This document shows positions 15,593 through 23,275 of a DNA stretch of 33,837 nucleotides, in pieces (the first letter of the stretch is position 1; each line of letters starts with the position of its first letter). This DNA comes from a virus: positions 1-33,837 of the IMG/VR virus record IMGVR_UViG_3300027687_001309. One strand, given 5' to 3'. Under the pieces are notes generated by a model that saw only the letters and a list, made by a program, of their open reading frames with translations, did not search any database and was not told the DNA's origin. The translations under genes and the position numbers were made by a program.

Positions 15593-15692
15593 TGCATTAC
15601 ATGCAATTAAGCAAGAAACAAATGAAAAACTAGATAAAGCAATGAAAGCACCTATTGACCCTACTGACAAAATACGAAAGGCAGGATATTAA
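15576..15692 (+). CDS. 38-residue hypothetical peptide
   Basis: A short ORF from ATG 15576 to TAA 15692 overlaps the end of queE by 17 bases and the next ATG by one base (TAATG). The peptide, MPGELDALHAIKQETNEK then DKAMKAPIDPTDKIRKAGY, is a helix followed by a Pro-containing tail. It exactly bridges two real genes and has coherent codon use, so it is probably translated. The same frame is open for a long way upstream, but that part runs through queE and is not used. Confidence 0.5.
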   Translation: MPGELDALHAIKQETNEKLDKAMKAPIDPTDKIRKAGY

Positions 15693-16090
15693 TGAATAAA
15701 ATAAAAGATTGGTTTAATAAAACAGTAGGTAAAAAACCTACAAAACCTACTACCCCTAAGAAAGAAACAAACGAAGAAGTTAGACGCAAAACGTTAGAAC
15801 TTGAAAAGGTTGCTGCAACTAAGGCTAAAGAACCGTGGGTAGCAGTTATTGACACACAAATTAATCCTAAAGACATTAAGAACGGATTCTTTGAGCTCGA
15901 TTGGAATAACGAATTTATTGAGCAGTTACTAGATGCTGGATACTCAGGTGAAACTAACGAACAGATTGTTGATGCTTGGTTTAGAACTATTGTTGTACAA
16001 ATGCTTGAAGAAGAGCAACAATCAGTTGATAGAGATATGGGATATATTAAAGTTGTTCCTGTTAGCAAAGATAAGTCAGAAGTTAGTTGA
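15692..16090 (+). CDS. Conserved marine T4-like phage protein, function unknown
   Basis: This 132-residue protein has a basic, Lys/Pro/Thr-rich N-terminal segment (residues about 12-30) and a compact C-terminal domain: EPWVAVIDTQINPKDIKNG, FFELDWNNEFIEQLLDAGY, then an acidic helix. I recall the C-terminal part from cyanophage ORFans. There is no catalytic motif. Its stop codon overlaps the -35 box of the next promoter. Confidence 0.7.
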   Translation: MNKIKDWFNKTVGKKPTKPTTPKKETNEEVRRKTLELEKVAATKAKEPWVAVIDTQINPKDIKNGFFELDWNNEFIEQLLDAGYSGETNEQIVDAWFRTIVVQMLEEEQQSVDRDMGYIKVVPVSKDKSEVS

Positions 16091-16115
16091 CAACAGTCAA
16101 GTTTTATGTTATAAT
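16087..16115 (+). promoter_or_regulatory. Sigma70-type promoter upstream of the 5' nuclease gene
   Basis: A perfect TTGACA (16087-16092) and a perfect TATAAT (16110-16115) are 17 bp apart. The -35 box overlaps the preceding stop codon. The start codon at 16145 follows AAAAGG. This promoter should serve the nuclease, the two ORFans after it and purN. Confidence 0.92.
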
Positions 16116-16144
16116 AATAGTATAATAATAGAAAAGGCATACTT

Positions 16145-17134
16145 ATGAGTACATACATATTAGTTGATACAGCAAATACTTTCTTTAGAGCAAGGCACGT
16201 AATACGAGGTGATCTTGATACTAAAGTTGGCATGGCGTTACATATAACACTTAATAGTGTTAAAAAAGCATGGAATGACTTTAAGGCTGATCATGTTGTG
16301 TTCTGCTTAGAAGGGCGTAGTTGGCGTAAGGATTATTATGAGCCTTACAAGCGTAATAGGCAAGTTGCACGTGATAAACTTACTGTAACTGAGAGTGAAG
16401 AAGATAAGGTCTTTTGGGAGATCTTTGACGAGTTTAAAGACTTTGTTACAACTAAGACTAACTGTACTGTTATGCAACACAAGCAACTAGAAGCAGATGA
16501 TCTTATTGCTGGTTGGGTACAAGCACACCCTAATGACACTCATATTATTGTTAGTACAGACGGTGATTTTGCACAACTTGTTGGTCCTAATGTAACTCAA
16601 TATAACGGCGTTAGCAATACTATTATTGCACATGATGGCTATTTTGATGATAAGAAGCGTCAGCCGATTATTGATAAAAAGACTAAAGAAGCAAAGCCTG
16701 CTCCGCATCCTGAATTTATGTTGTTTGAAAAGTGTATGCGTGGCGACACAAGTGATAACGTGTTTAGTGCTTACCCTGGTGTACGTAAGAAAGGCACTAA
16801 GAATAAAGTTGGTCTTATTGAGGCTTTTGAAGATAAGAGTACAAAAGGTTATAACTGGAATAACATGATGCTACAGCGATGGGTAGATCATGAAGGCGTA
16901 GAACATCGTGTTCTTGATGACTACAATCGTAATGTTGTACTGTGTGACCTTACTGCACAACCTGGTAATATTAGAAGTATTATTAATGATGTAATTGAAG
17001 ATCATATGGTTGCTAAGGATATTACACAAGTTGGCATGCGTCTTATGAAATTTTGTGCAAAATGGGATATGCAAAGAGTTGCAGATCAAGCTACCTATTT
17101 TGCTGAACCACTTAATGCGAGGTACCCTGGATGA
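16145..17134 (+). CDS. rnh: 5'-3' exonuclease / RNase H of the T4 Rnh (FEN1) family
   Basis: This 329-residue nuclease removes RNA primers and flaps from the lagging strand. Acidic metal ligands are visible in order: D8 (ILVDTANTFF), E116/D118/D119 (LEADDLIAGW), D139 and D141 (STDGDFAQL), and RGDTSDNV, followed by the PGVRKKGTKNK helix-hairpin-helix-like region. The length matches T4 Rnh (305 residues) and the order of motifs is complete. It has its own early promoter and overlaps the next gene by 4 bases. Confidence 0.93.
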   Translation: MSTYILVDTANTFFRARHVIRGDLDTKVGMALHITLNSVKKAWNDFKADHVVFCLEGRSWRKDYYEPYKRNRQVARDKLTVTESEEDKVFWEIFDEFKDFVTTKTNCTVMQHKQLEADDLIAGWVQAHPNDTHIIVSTDGDFAQLVGPNVTQYNGVSNTIIAHDGYFDDKKRQPIIDKKTKEAKPAPHPEFMLFEKCMRGDTSDNVFSAYPGVRKKGTKNKVGLIEAFEDKSTKGYNWNNMMLQRWVDHEGVEHRVLDDYNRNVVLCDLTAQPGNIRSIINDVIEDHMVAKDITQVGMRLMKFCAKWDMQRVADQATYFAEPLNARYPG

Positions 17135-17607
17135 CAATAAAAGCAAAAGAAGTTTTAGATGGAAAATTTTGGATTGTTGAAGACGAAGGTGTTAATGTCG
17201 GAACATTAACTTTTAATGACGAAAAATACATGCTTAACGATACAAATGGTAAATGTGTTATTTTTAATAACGAACAGCAAGTATCAAAGAACTTTGGTAG
17301 TAAAATACTTTGGTCTAAATTAGATATTACTGAAACAGTTCCTACTGAGAAAATAGTACATGGAGTTCCAACTAGTTGTGTTCCATATAATCCTATATAC
17401 GATGTAAAGAATAAACTACCAATGTTTAGTAAATCAAATAAATCTAAAAGTTTATATTGTGCTGGATATTTTATAATTCGATTTAATAAAGGTTGGGTTA
17501 AAAGTTTTTGTCCTAAACTAATTACTATTGAACGTTATGAAAGTAAAGGTCCGTTTAAGTCGGAGATAGAAATGAGAACGGAGTTATCGCGTGTCAACAA
17601 TAGATGA
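17131..17607 (+). CDS. Conserved marine T4-like phage protein, function unknown
   Basis: This 158-residue protein has a beta-rich N-terminal half (KFWIVEDEGVNVGTLTF) and a C-terminal half with two conserved-looking cysteines (YCAGYFIIRF, KSFCPKLITIERYE). I recall a similar ORFan in cyanophages. No enzyme motif is present. The ATG overlaps the nuclease stop (ATGA) and its end overlaps the next GTG start by 17 bases. Confidence 0.7.
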   Translation: MTIKAKEVLDGKFWIVEDEGVNVGTLTFNDEKYMLNDTNGKCVIFNNEQQVSKNFGSKILWSKLDITETVPTEKIVHGVPTSCVPYNPIYDVKNKLPMFSKSNKSKSLYCAGYFIIRFNKGWVKSFCPKLITIERYESKGPFKSEIEMRTELSRVNNR

Positions 17608-17836
17608 ACCATTAAACACAAGTGCTATTCAAAATTTTATCCAAATGGTAAAATCAGCAGAGGCGTCTAACTCAAAAGAACTACGTCTTCCAATTGCACA
17701 AGCAAAGAACCTTGCATTCACTCTTGGTATTACAATGGCTAGATTACATGGTGATTTAGAAAAATTTGTAAAAGAAAGCAAATCAAACGATGGCGAATTA
17801 ATTGAAGTAAATATGGATGTTGGCGGCAAGTGGTAA
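17591..17836 (+). CDS. Small conserved-looking phage protein
   Basis: This 81-residue protein starts at a GTG within the end of the previous gene. It is helical: SAIQNFIQMVKSAEASNSKE, then an AKNLAFTLGITMARLHGDLE helix and a short acidic, Gly-ended tail. It resembles a short ORFan of marine T4-like phages. No function is known to me. Confidence 0.65.
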   Translation: MSTIDEPLNTSAIQNFIQMVKSAEASNSKELRLPIAQAKNLAFTLGITMARLHGDLEKFVKESKSNDGELIEVNMDVGGKW

Positions 17837-17845
17837 ACATTTAAA

Positions 17846-18391
17846 ATGAACAGTGTAGGAGTACTATTAAGTGGCGCTGGTTCTAATTTAAATGCAATGA
17901 TTAACAACGGCATTGATGTTAAATTTGTTGTATCAAATAAACAACATGCATACGGGTTAGATATTGCCGAAGAAGCAAATATTCCTATATATTGTTGGCA
18001 AAGTTTAAAAGAACTAGAAGAACAGGTATCTAAGCTAGTTATACAATACGATACTAAGTTACTAATACTTGCAGGGTTTATGAGATTATTAAGCAAGCAA
18101 TTTGTGCAATCAATGCCAAGTAACAGTATTATAAACATTCATCCATCTTTATTACCTGCATTTTCAGGTGCTAATGCTATTGAACAAGCATTGGAATATG
18201 GTGTTAAGTATACAGGAGTAACTATACATTTTGTTGATGAAGGCATGGACACAGGTTCTATTATAGTACAAGAGGCATTAGATATAAATGAAAACGACAC
18301 CGTAGAAATCCTACACAAACGCCTACAAGAAGTAGAACATAAATTGTATCCGTATACAATTAAGTACCTACTTAATGAAAAAAATAGATAA
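17846..18391 (+). CDS. purN: Phosphoribosylglycinamide formyltransferase-like protein
   Basis: This 181-residue protein has the formyltransferase fold signatures: SGAGSNLNAM at residues 9-18 and NIHPSLLPAFSGANAIEQAL with N97 and H99. D135 comes later (DEGMDTG), at the same 36-residue spacing from the His as in E. coli PurN. PurN transfers formyl from 10-formyl-tetrahydrofolate to glycinamide ribonucleotide in purine synthesis, and marine phages often carry it. Because DpdA is present, a different acceptor such as an aminomethyl-deazaguanine cannot be excluded. It is slightly shorter than usual (about 210). Confidence 0.9.
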   Translation: MNSVGVLLSGAGSNLNAMINNGIDVKFVVSNKQHAYGLDIAEEANIPIYCWQSLKELEEQVSKLVIQYDTKLLILAGFMRLLSKQFVQSMPSNSIINIHPSLLPAFSGANAIEQALEYGVKYTGVTIHFVDEGMDTGSIIVQEALDINENDTVEILHKRLQEVEHKLYPYTIKYLLNEKNR

Positions 18392-18394
18392 ATA
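18387..18394 (+). promoter_or_regulatory. T4-late-type promoter box GATAAATA
   Basis: GATAAATA overlaps the purN stop codon and lies 30 bases before the ATG at 18424. T4 late promoters need only a TATAAATA-like -10 box. The first base differs from T4, but the core ATAAATA is exact and the spacing agrees with the other boxes in this window. Confidence 0.5.
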
Positions 18395-18423
18395 TACGTA
18401 GTTAATTGATAAGGATTACGTAT

Positions 18424-18714
18424 ATGAGTAGACCAAAGCCAAACATACTTTTAGAGTATGTTGATAAAAAAAGTTACAAGAGCGAACAGATTTTAGAAGC
18501 AGATGCCATTTGGGCAGTATTCTACGAAGGCAAGCCTTTTAACCTAAAAACACAAAATATACTTACTAGTTACCCTGGACCAAAATATAAAAAAGTTTCG
18601 TTTAGTAATCCCGGACATGCTATTAATCTATCTAAGAAATTAAATGAAACATTTAATTGTATCAAATTTTCAGTTGTAAAATTAATTGCAGGTGAAGAAG
18701 TTAAAGAATCATGA
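18424..18714 (+). CDS. Conserved marine T4-like phage protein, function unknown
   Basis: This 96-residue protein begins MSRPKPNILLEYVDKKSYKS. The ATG at 18424 is preferred over 18406 because AAGGA lies 9 bases upstream. Notable features are the ADAIWAVFYEGKPFNL segment and a basic YPGPKYKKVSF run, then a helix. It resembles an ORFan common in marine T4-like phages. It overlaps the next ATG by 4 bases. Confidence 0.7.
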   Translation: MSRPKPNILLEYVDKKSYKSEQILEADAIWAVFYEGKPFNLKTQNILTSYPGPKYKKVSFSNPGHAINLSKKLNETFNCIKFSVVKLIAGEEVKES

Positions 18715-19091
18715 ACTGGAAAGAAATTTATACTAAGATATTTTTAAAAGAATCTGGAAAGTCTGTTAACGAATCCACTATGCAAGAATTTATGCCCGTG
18801 TGGTGGCAAAATAATAGAAGTAAAGATAAAGGTGGATTACGACTTACTGATTCTGGAATGGAATTTGTGACTTCAGAAATTGAATTAACTACATACGAGG
18901 TTCCTTTTCCAAAAGACTTTACAATGACTTCTAACACCTTAGTATGGTTAGATGAGTTTATTGATTGTCCTTATTGGATTGGTAGGCACGGAATGATAGT
19001 TACGAACGAAAAGAAAGCATTAGAACTGCATCTTTTCTCTGGTGATGTTAAGAAATACGGTATAAATAAAGCTCTAAACAGACAGAAATAA
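18711..19091 (+). CDS. Conserved-looking phage protein, function unknown
   Basis: This 126-residue protein has a WKEIYTKIFLKESG start, then a WWQNNRSKDKGGLRLTDSG element, a beta-rich middle and a C-terminal EKKALELHLFSGDVKKYG segment. The aromatic and Lys-rich composition is like other ORFans in this window. No catalytic or membrane motif is visible. The start overlaps the previous stop (ATGA). Confidence 0.7.
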   Translation: MNWKEIYTKIFLKESGKSVNESTMQEFMPVWWQNNRSKDKGGLRLTDSGMEFVTSEIELTTYEVPFPKDFTMTSNTLVWLDEFIDCPYWIGRHGMIVTNEKKALELHLFSGDVKKYGINKALNRQK

Positions 19092-19099
19092 AAATACAT

Positions 19100-19107
19100 A
19101 ATAAATA
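19100..19107 (+). promoter_or_regulatory. T4-late-type promoter box AATAAATA, weak
   Basis: AATAAATA lies 32 bases before the iscU-like ATG, in a 47-bp gap between genes. The ATAAATA core is exact, but the region is very A/T-rich, so chance occurrence is possible. Confidence 0.35.
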
Positions 19108-19138
19108 ATACAGCATGACTTAGATAAGGACTATAATT

Positions 19139-19519
19139 ATGGCATATTCAGAGAAAGTGTTAGACCATTACGAAAATCCTCGTAATGTAGGTAAGTGGGA
19201 TCCTGCTAAAAATATTGGAACCGGTATGGTTGGAGCTCCAGCCTGTGGCGATGTTATGCGTCTGCAAATTAAAGTAGACGATGATGGCATTGTAGAAGAC
19301 GCATGTTTTAAAACATATGGTTGCGGTAGTGCTATTGCAAGTAGTAGCTTAGTAACCGAAATGGTCAAAGGCATGACACTAGATCAAACACTTGCAATAA
19401 CAAATACTATGCTTGCCAGTGAGCTTGCACTTCCGCCAGTAAAGATACATTGCTCAGTACTAGCTGAAGATGCAATTAAAGCAGCAGTAGCAGATTATAA
19501 AGAACGAAATAAATCATAA
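19139..19519 (+). CDS. iscU: Fe-S cluster assembly scaffold, IscU/NifU-N type
   Basis: This 126-residue protein is a complete IscU-type scaffold. The three cluster cysteines are present: C36 in PACGDVM (with D38), C62 in YGCGSAIASSS and C105 in KIHCSVLAEDAI (with H104). The N-terminal YSEKVLDHYENPRNVG is typical. It assembles [2Fe-2S] clusters for transfer to target proteins. No cysteine desulfurase is visible, so it would use the host IscS. It may support the phage's radical SAM enzymes. Confidence 0.95.
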   Translation: MAYSEKVLDHYENPRNVGKWDPAKNIGTGMVGAPACGDVMRLQIKVDDDGIVEDACFKTYGCGSAIASSSLVTEMVKGMTLDQTLAITNTMLASELALPPVKIHCSVLAEDAIKAAVADYKERNKS

Positions 19520-19535
19520 AATCTGTTAAAAGAGG

Positions 19536-19564
19536 TTGACCTTTAGTAAATAAGGTGCTATACT
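19536..19564 (+). promoter_or_regulatory. Sigma70-type promoter upstream of the MoxR gene
   Basis: TTGACC (19536-19541) and TATACT (19559-19564) are 17 bp apart, one mismatch in each box. About 57 bases of untranslated leader precede the ATG at 19622, which has an AGAGGA site. The leader shows no strong hairpin. Confidence 0.8.
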
Positions 19565-19621
19565 GTATATATAGTTAGAAGTAGGCACTGATAAACTTAG
19601 CAATAAGAAGAGGAATACTAA

Positions 19622-20713
19622 ATGTCAGAAGTTGTTATGACACGTACTGTTAGCCCAAATAAGGCTAAAAAAAGCATTATACGAGCTTTTAAGAAAAAAC
19701 GTCCACTATTTTTATGGGGACCTCCAGGAATTGGTAAGTCTGATATTATTGGACAAGTTACCACTTCATTACCTAACAGTTATCTTATTGACATTCGTTT
19801 GTCACTTTGGGATCCTACTGACATTAAAGGTATGCCGTATTATAGTGCAAACGATAATACAATGAAATGGGCACCTCCAGCAGAACTTCCTACTGCTGAG
19901 TTTGCAGCACAATATGATAACATTGTATTGTTTTTAGACGAAATGAACTCTGCAGCGCCTGCAGTACAAGCGGCGGCTTACCAGTTAATTCTTAACCGTC
20001 GTGTAGGACAATATAAACTACCCGACAACGTCCTTATTGTTGCAGCTGGTAACAGAGAAGCAGATAAAGGTGTTACTTACAGAATGCCAGCACCGTTAGC
20101 AAATCGTTTTGTTCACTTGGAACTTGCTGTTGATTTTGATGATTGGTTTGCATGGGCTGCTGAAAACAAGATCCACAGAGATGTTGTTGGTTATTTGACT
20201 TTTAGCAAGAAAGACTTGTATGACTTTGATCCAAAAAGTCCAAGTCGTAGTTTTGCTACACCGAGATCCTGGTCATTTGTATCCGAATTACTTGAGGATG
20301 ATGATGACGAGAGTACCACTACAGATTTAGTTAGTGGCGCAGTAGGCGAAGGCCTTGCTGTGAAATTTAGTGCTCACCGTAAAGTTGCATCGAGCATGCC
20401 TAACCCAAGTGATATTTTGGCAGGTAAAGTAAAAGAGCTAAAGACAAAAGAAATCAGTGCCATGTATTCCTTAACTGTCTCACTCTGTTACGAGCTAAAA
20501 GACGCATCAGACAAGAACGATAAAAAGTTTGATGATAAAGTAAATAACTTCCTTAGGTTTTCTATGGATAATTTTGATACTGAATTGGTTGTAATGGGCA
20601 TTAAACTTGCTCTTACCCAATACGGCTTACCAATTGACCCGGACGAAATCGATTGCTTTGATGAATTTCATGAAAAGTATGGAAGATATATTACTGCTGC
20701 ACAAAAGGCTTAA
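19622..20713 (+). CDS. MoxR-type AAA+ ATPase
   Basis: This 363-residue ATPase has Walker A GPPGIGKS (residues 33-40), Walker B IVLFLDEMN (D106, E107) and a sensor-like AAGNREAD, followed by an acidic DDDDES linker. MoxR ATPases usually act with a VWA-domain partner to remodel or insert cofactors into target proteins, and the next gene encodes a VWA protein. The two therefore make a likely functional pair. A terminator lies between them, so they are expressed as separate units. It appears full length. Confidence 0.93.
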   Translation: MSEVVMTRTVSPNKAKKSIIRAFKKKRPLFLWGPPGIGKSDIIGQVTTSLPNSYLIDIRLSLWDPTDIKGMPYYSANDNTMKWAPPAELPTAEFAAQYDNIVLFLDEMNSAAPAVQAAAYQLILNRRVGQYKLPDNVLIVAAGNREADKGVTYRMPAPLANRFVHLELAVDFDDWFAWAAENKIHRDVVGYLTFSKKDLYDFDPKSPSRSFATPRSWSFVSELLEDDDDESTTTDLVSGAVGEGLAVKFSAHRKVASSMPNPSDILAGKVKELKTKEISAMYSLTVSLCYELKDASDKNDKKFDDKVNNFLRFSMDNFDTELVVMGIKLALTQYGLPIDPDEIDCFDEFHEKYGRYITAAQKA

Positions 20714-20727
20714 CGGTGAAATGAGTT

Positions 20728-20757
20728 TGGACGTTCTCAACAAAAACGTCCATTTTT
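20728..20757 (+). terminator. Intrinsic terminator between MoxR and VWA genes
   Basis: An 8-bp perfect stem, TGGACGTT (20728-20735) with AACGTCCA (20745-20752), closes a 9-base loop and is followed directly by a T5 tract (20753-20757). The next promoter's -35 box begins 3 bases later, so this separates two transcription units. Confidence 0.85.
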
Positions 20758-20759
20758 AC

Positions 20760-20788
20760 TTGACATCTACTGTAAATAAGTATATAAT
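20760..20788 (+). promoter_or_regulatory. Sigma70-type promoter upstream of the VWA gene
   Basis: A perfect TTGACA (20760-20765) and a perfect TATAAT (20783-20788) are 17 bp apart, placed immediately after an intrinsic terminator. An AAGGA site at 20806-20810 serves the ATG at 20820. Confidence 0.92.
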
Positions 20789-20819
20789 AGTATTATAACA
20801 GTTACAAGGAACATGGCAA

Positions 20820-22097
20820 ATGAGCGTTGAAGGCAAAAAAAATTGGCAACCAAATCCAGATATTACTCCTGAAGAACTTGCAGAAATGCGAGTCGAAGTA
20901 CTTGATCGTATCATTATTGCAAGAGTAGGCTTACTACTTCGTCATCCGTTTTTTGGTAATATGGCTACACGTTTACGCATTGTTGCTGCTGACGAATGGG
21001 TTCCTACTGCCGCAGTTGATGGCAGACATTTATACTTTAACACACAATTCTTTAATGCACTTACAAATAAAGAAATTGAATTTGTTATTGCACATGAAAT
21101 TTTACATTGTGTGTTTGATCACTTTACTCGTAGAGAAGATAGACTTCCTACATTACACAATATCTCCGCAGACTATATTGTAAACAACTTATTGGTTCGT
21201 GATCGTATTGGTACTAAGCCAACATTAATTGACTGTTATCAAGATTTTAAATACGAAAATTGGAGTTCTGAAGCAGTATACGATGACTTATTTGAAAACT
21301 ATGATGAAGAACAACTTAAAGCATTAGGTGAATTACTTGATGAACACATTGATTGGGAAGCATCAGGAGAAGACGGTGATTCGCCAGAAGGCAACGGAGC
21401 ACCAGGTAAAGGAAAACGACCTTCATATTCTAAAGAAGAATTAAAGAAGATACGTGATGAAATTAAAGAAGGCATGATGGCATCAGCTCAAGCAGCTGGC
21501 GCTGGCAATACGCCAGCTGAGATTCAACGTATGATTAAAGAACTTACTGAGCCTAAAATGAACTGGCGTGAAATATTACGTCAACAAATACAATCAACAA
21601 TACGTAACGATTATACCTTTACTCGTCCAAGCCGTAAAGGACAGATGTCAGGTGCAGTTTTACCTGGTATGAGTTTTATGGAAACAATTGATATTTGTAT
21701 TGGACTTGACATGTCAGGATCAATTGGTAATGAACAAGCACAAGACTTTTTAGGTGAAGTTAAAGGCATCATGGACGAGTACAAAGACTACAATATTAAG
21801 TTATGGTGCTTTGATACTAAAGTATATAACGAACAAGACTTTAGTGCAGATTGTGGTGACGACTTGCTAGATTATCAAATTATGGGCGGCGGTGGAACTG
21901 AATTTGATTGTAATTGGGAATATATGAAGCTTAACGATATACAACCTAAAAAGTTTATTATGTTTACAGATGGCTATCCTTGGGGTAGTTGGGGTGACGA
22001 AGATTACTGTGATACAGTATTTGTTATCCACAGTAATAATGATCAAACCCTAGAAGCACCGTTTGGATTAACTACACACTATGAACTTGCCGCATAA
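20820..22097 (+). CDS. Metallopeptidase-like/VWA-domain protein (DUF2201 type)
   Basis: This 425-residue protein has two parts. The N-terminal domain carries HEILHCVFDH with H92, E93 and H96, the zinc-peptidase HExxH motif. The C-terminal VWA domain has a complete MIDAS: D297-x-S299-x-S301 (DMSGS), T360 in GGGGTEF and D384 in FTDGYP. Between them lies a low-complexity linker (EASGEDGDSPEGNGAPGKGK) and a helix. This is the partner type of MoxR ATPases. Whether it cleaves anything is unknown. A nearby out-of-frame ATG at 20813 gives only five codons, so 20820 is the start. Confidence 0.92.
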   Translation: MSVEGKKNWQPNPDITPEELAEMRVEVLDRIIIARVGLLLRHPFFGNMATRLRIVAADEWVPTAAVDGRHLYFNTQFFNALTNKEIEFVIAHEILHCVFDHFTRREDRLPTLHNISADYIVNNLLVRDRIGTKPTLIDCYQDFKYENWSSEAVYDDLFENYDEEQLKALGELLDEHIDWEASGEDGDSPEGNGAPGKGKRPSYSKEELKKIRDEIKEGMMASAQAAGAGNTPAEIQRMIKELTEPKMNWREILRQQIQSTIRNDYTFTRPSRKGQMSGAVLPGMSFMETIDICIGLDMSGSIGNEQAQDFLGEVKGIMDEYKDYNIKLWCFDTKVYNEQDFSADCGDDLLDYQIMGGGGTEFDCNWEYMKLNDIQPKKFIMFTDGYPWGSWGDEDYCDTVFVIHSNNDQTLEAPFGLTTHYELAA

Positions 22098-22371
22098 AAT
22101 TAAAGAGCCTAACCCATTAAACTTTTTTAAGTTAAGAAAACTTGATAGGTTACCACCTCATTTTGAGTTTATATCTGTTCCGTTAACTTACAACATACAA
22201 GGTAGTATTGAAAAATGGATACTATATAACTTAAAAGGTCGATTTTATACTGATAAAAGTATAGATTTAGACTCTAGTGACACTATCCAATCTGTGTTAA
22301 AGATTGGATTTGAAGAAGGGAAGGAAATGAGTTATTTCACTTTAGCCTGCCCACATTTAAAATATAAGTAA
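22081..22371 (+). CDS. Hypothetical protein, conserved-looking
   Basis: This 96-residue protein starts inside the end of the VWA gene (17-base overlap). It has a Pro- and Lys-rich start, a FEFISVPLTYNIQGSIEKWI core and a C-terminal EMSYFTLACPHLKYK. I recall a similar C-terminus in cyanophage ORFans. No function can be given. Confidence 0.65.
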   Translation: MNLPHKIKEPNPLNFFKLRKLDRLPPHFEFISVPLTYNIQGSIEKWILYNLKGRFYTDKSIDLDSSDTIQSVLKIGFEEGKEMSYFTLACPHLKYK

Positions 22372-22395
22372 ATAATACTGAAGGAGATAATACTT

Positions 22396-22668
22396 ATGAG
22401 CGAAGATACAAACATAAACGAACTAGGTGAAGTTTCAGCAGCACCGATGGTAGGAGAAGCACCAACTCCTGAAGCACCTGGAAATAGTTTAGAATTAACT
22501 GTAAACGATTTACAGCTAATACGGCAGACTATTGAAGTAGCAACATCTAGAGGTGCTTTTAAAGCAAATGAGATGTTAACTGTAGGAACTGTATTTAATA
22601 AATTAGAAACATTTTTAACCGCTGTTGCTCAAGAACAGCAAAAGCAAGGAGAAACAAATGGCTCTTAA
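22396..22668 (+). CDS. Conserved marine T4-like phage protein, function unknown
   Basis: This 90-residue protein starts at an ATG with AAGGAG upstream. The first 30 residues are acidic and Pro/Ala-rich and probably disordered. The rest is two helices (LTVNDLQLIRQTIEVATSRG, NEMLTVGTVFNKLETFLTAV). I recall near-identical patterns in cyanophages. It overlaps the next gene by 11 bases. Confidence 0.7.
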   Translation: MSEDTNINELGEVSAAPMVGEAPTPEAPGNSLELTVNDLQLIRQTIEVATSRGAFKANEMLTVGTVFNKLETFLTAVAQEQQKQGETNGS

Positions 22669-23275
22669 ACACGTAGGACGAGTTGCTAAAAATAAAAATA
22701 AAGTTGTTGTAGCATATAGAACTATCCCCGGAGATTCAAGTTCTGCCGTTATAGTTAATATTAATGCGTTATCAGCAGACGAACACGATGCTCTTATGAA
22801 AGCAGTAGAATCAGAAGCAGGTCAAAGTGCATATGAATTTGCAGAACTAATGGCAAGGTCAAGCCTACCAGACGGTAGGAATATGTTAGGTGCGTTTCAT
22901 GCAACTGGAAAAATGCAGAAAGTAGACGTTTCTAGTATTGAAATGCAGCCAGATCATAAGACAGTAATAAACTTAACCGATCTTAATCAACTAATTGCTA
23001 CACAAAAAGGTGTTACAATTGATGAGTTAGCTGTTTCTCCAAATGTACCAACTAAGCCAGTAGCAACACCAGTAGCATCAATGGAAACTGCTAATATAGC
23101 AACGCCTGCTGCTAATGCAACTGACGTATTGTCAGATACAGACTTAGCCGCACAATTCCGTAGTCAAGCTGATTCATTGTATAAAGAAGCTAAATCACTA
23201 CGAGCACAAGCTGAGGAATTGGTTCCGACTGTTAAAAAGTCTAAAGCAAAAGCAACAGCTAGTGCCGAAGGATAA
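22658..23275 (+). CDS. Conserved marine T4-like phage protein, function unknown
   Basis: This 205-residue protein starts MALKHVGRVAKNKNKVVVAY at an ATG 6 bases after AAGGAG; the earlier ATG at 22625 lies inside the previous gene. The N-terminal domain (about 120 residues) has a SLPDGRNMLGAFHATGKM element. A Pro/Ala/Thr-rich linker (about 145-170) and a charged helical tail follow. I recall homologues in marine T4-like phages, role unknown. Confidence 0.7.
   Translation: MALKHVGRVAKNKNKVVVAYRTIPGDSSSAVIVNINALSADEHDALMKAVESEAGQSAYEFAELMARSSLPDGRNMLGAFHATGKMQKVDVSSIEMQPDHKTVINLTDLNQLIATQKGVTIDELAVSPNVPTKPVATPVASMETANIATPAANATDVLSDTDLAAQFRSQADSLYKEAKSLRAQAEELVPTVKKSKAKATASAEG

Noticed and set aside
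15174-15692. 172-residue ORF overlapping queE in another frame
   Set aside because: Most of it runs antiparallel in quality to the clear queE reading frame. Only the last 38 codons, outside most of queE, look coding, and those are listed separately.
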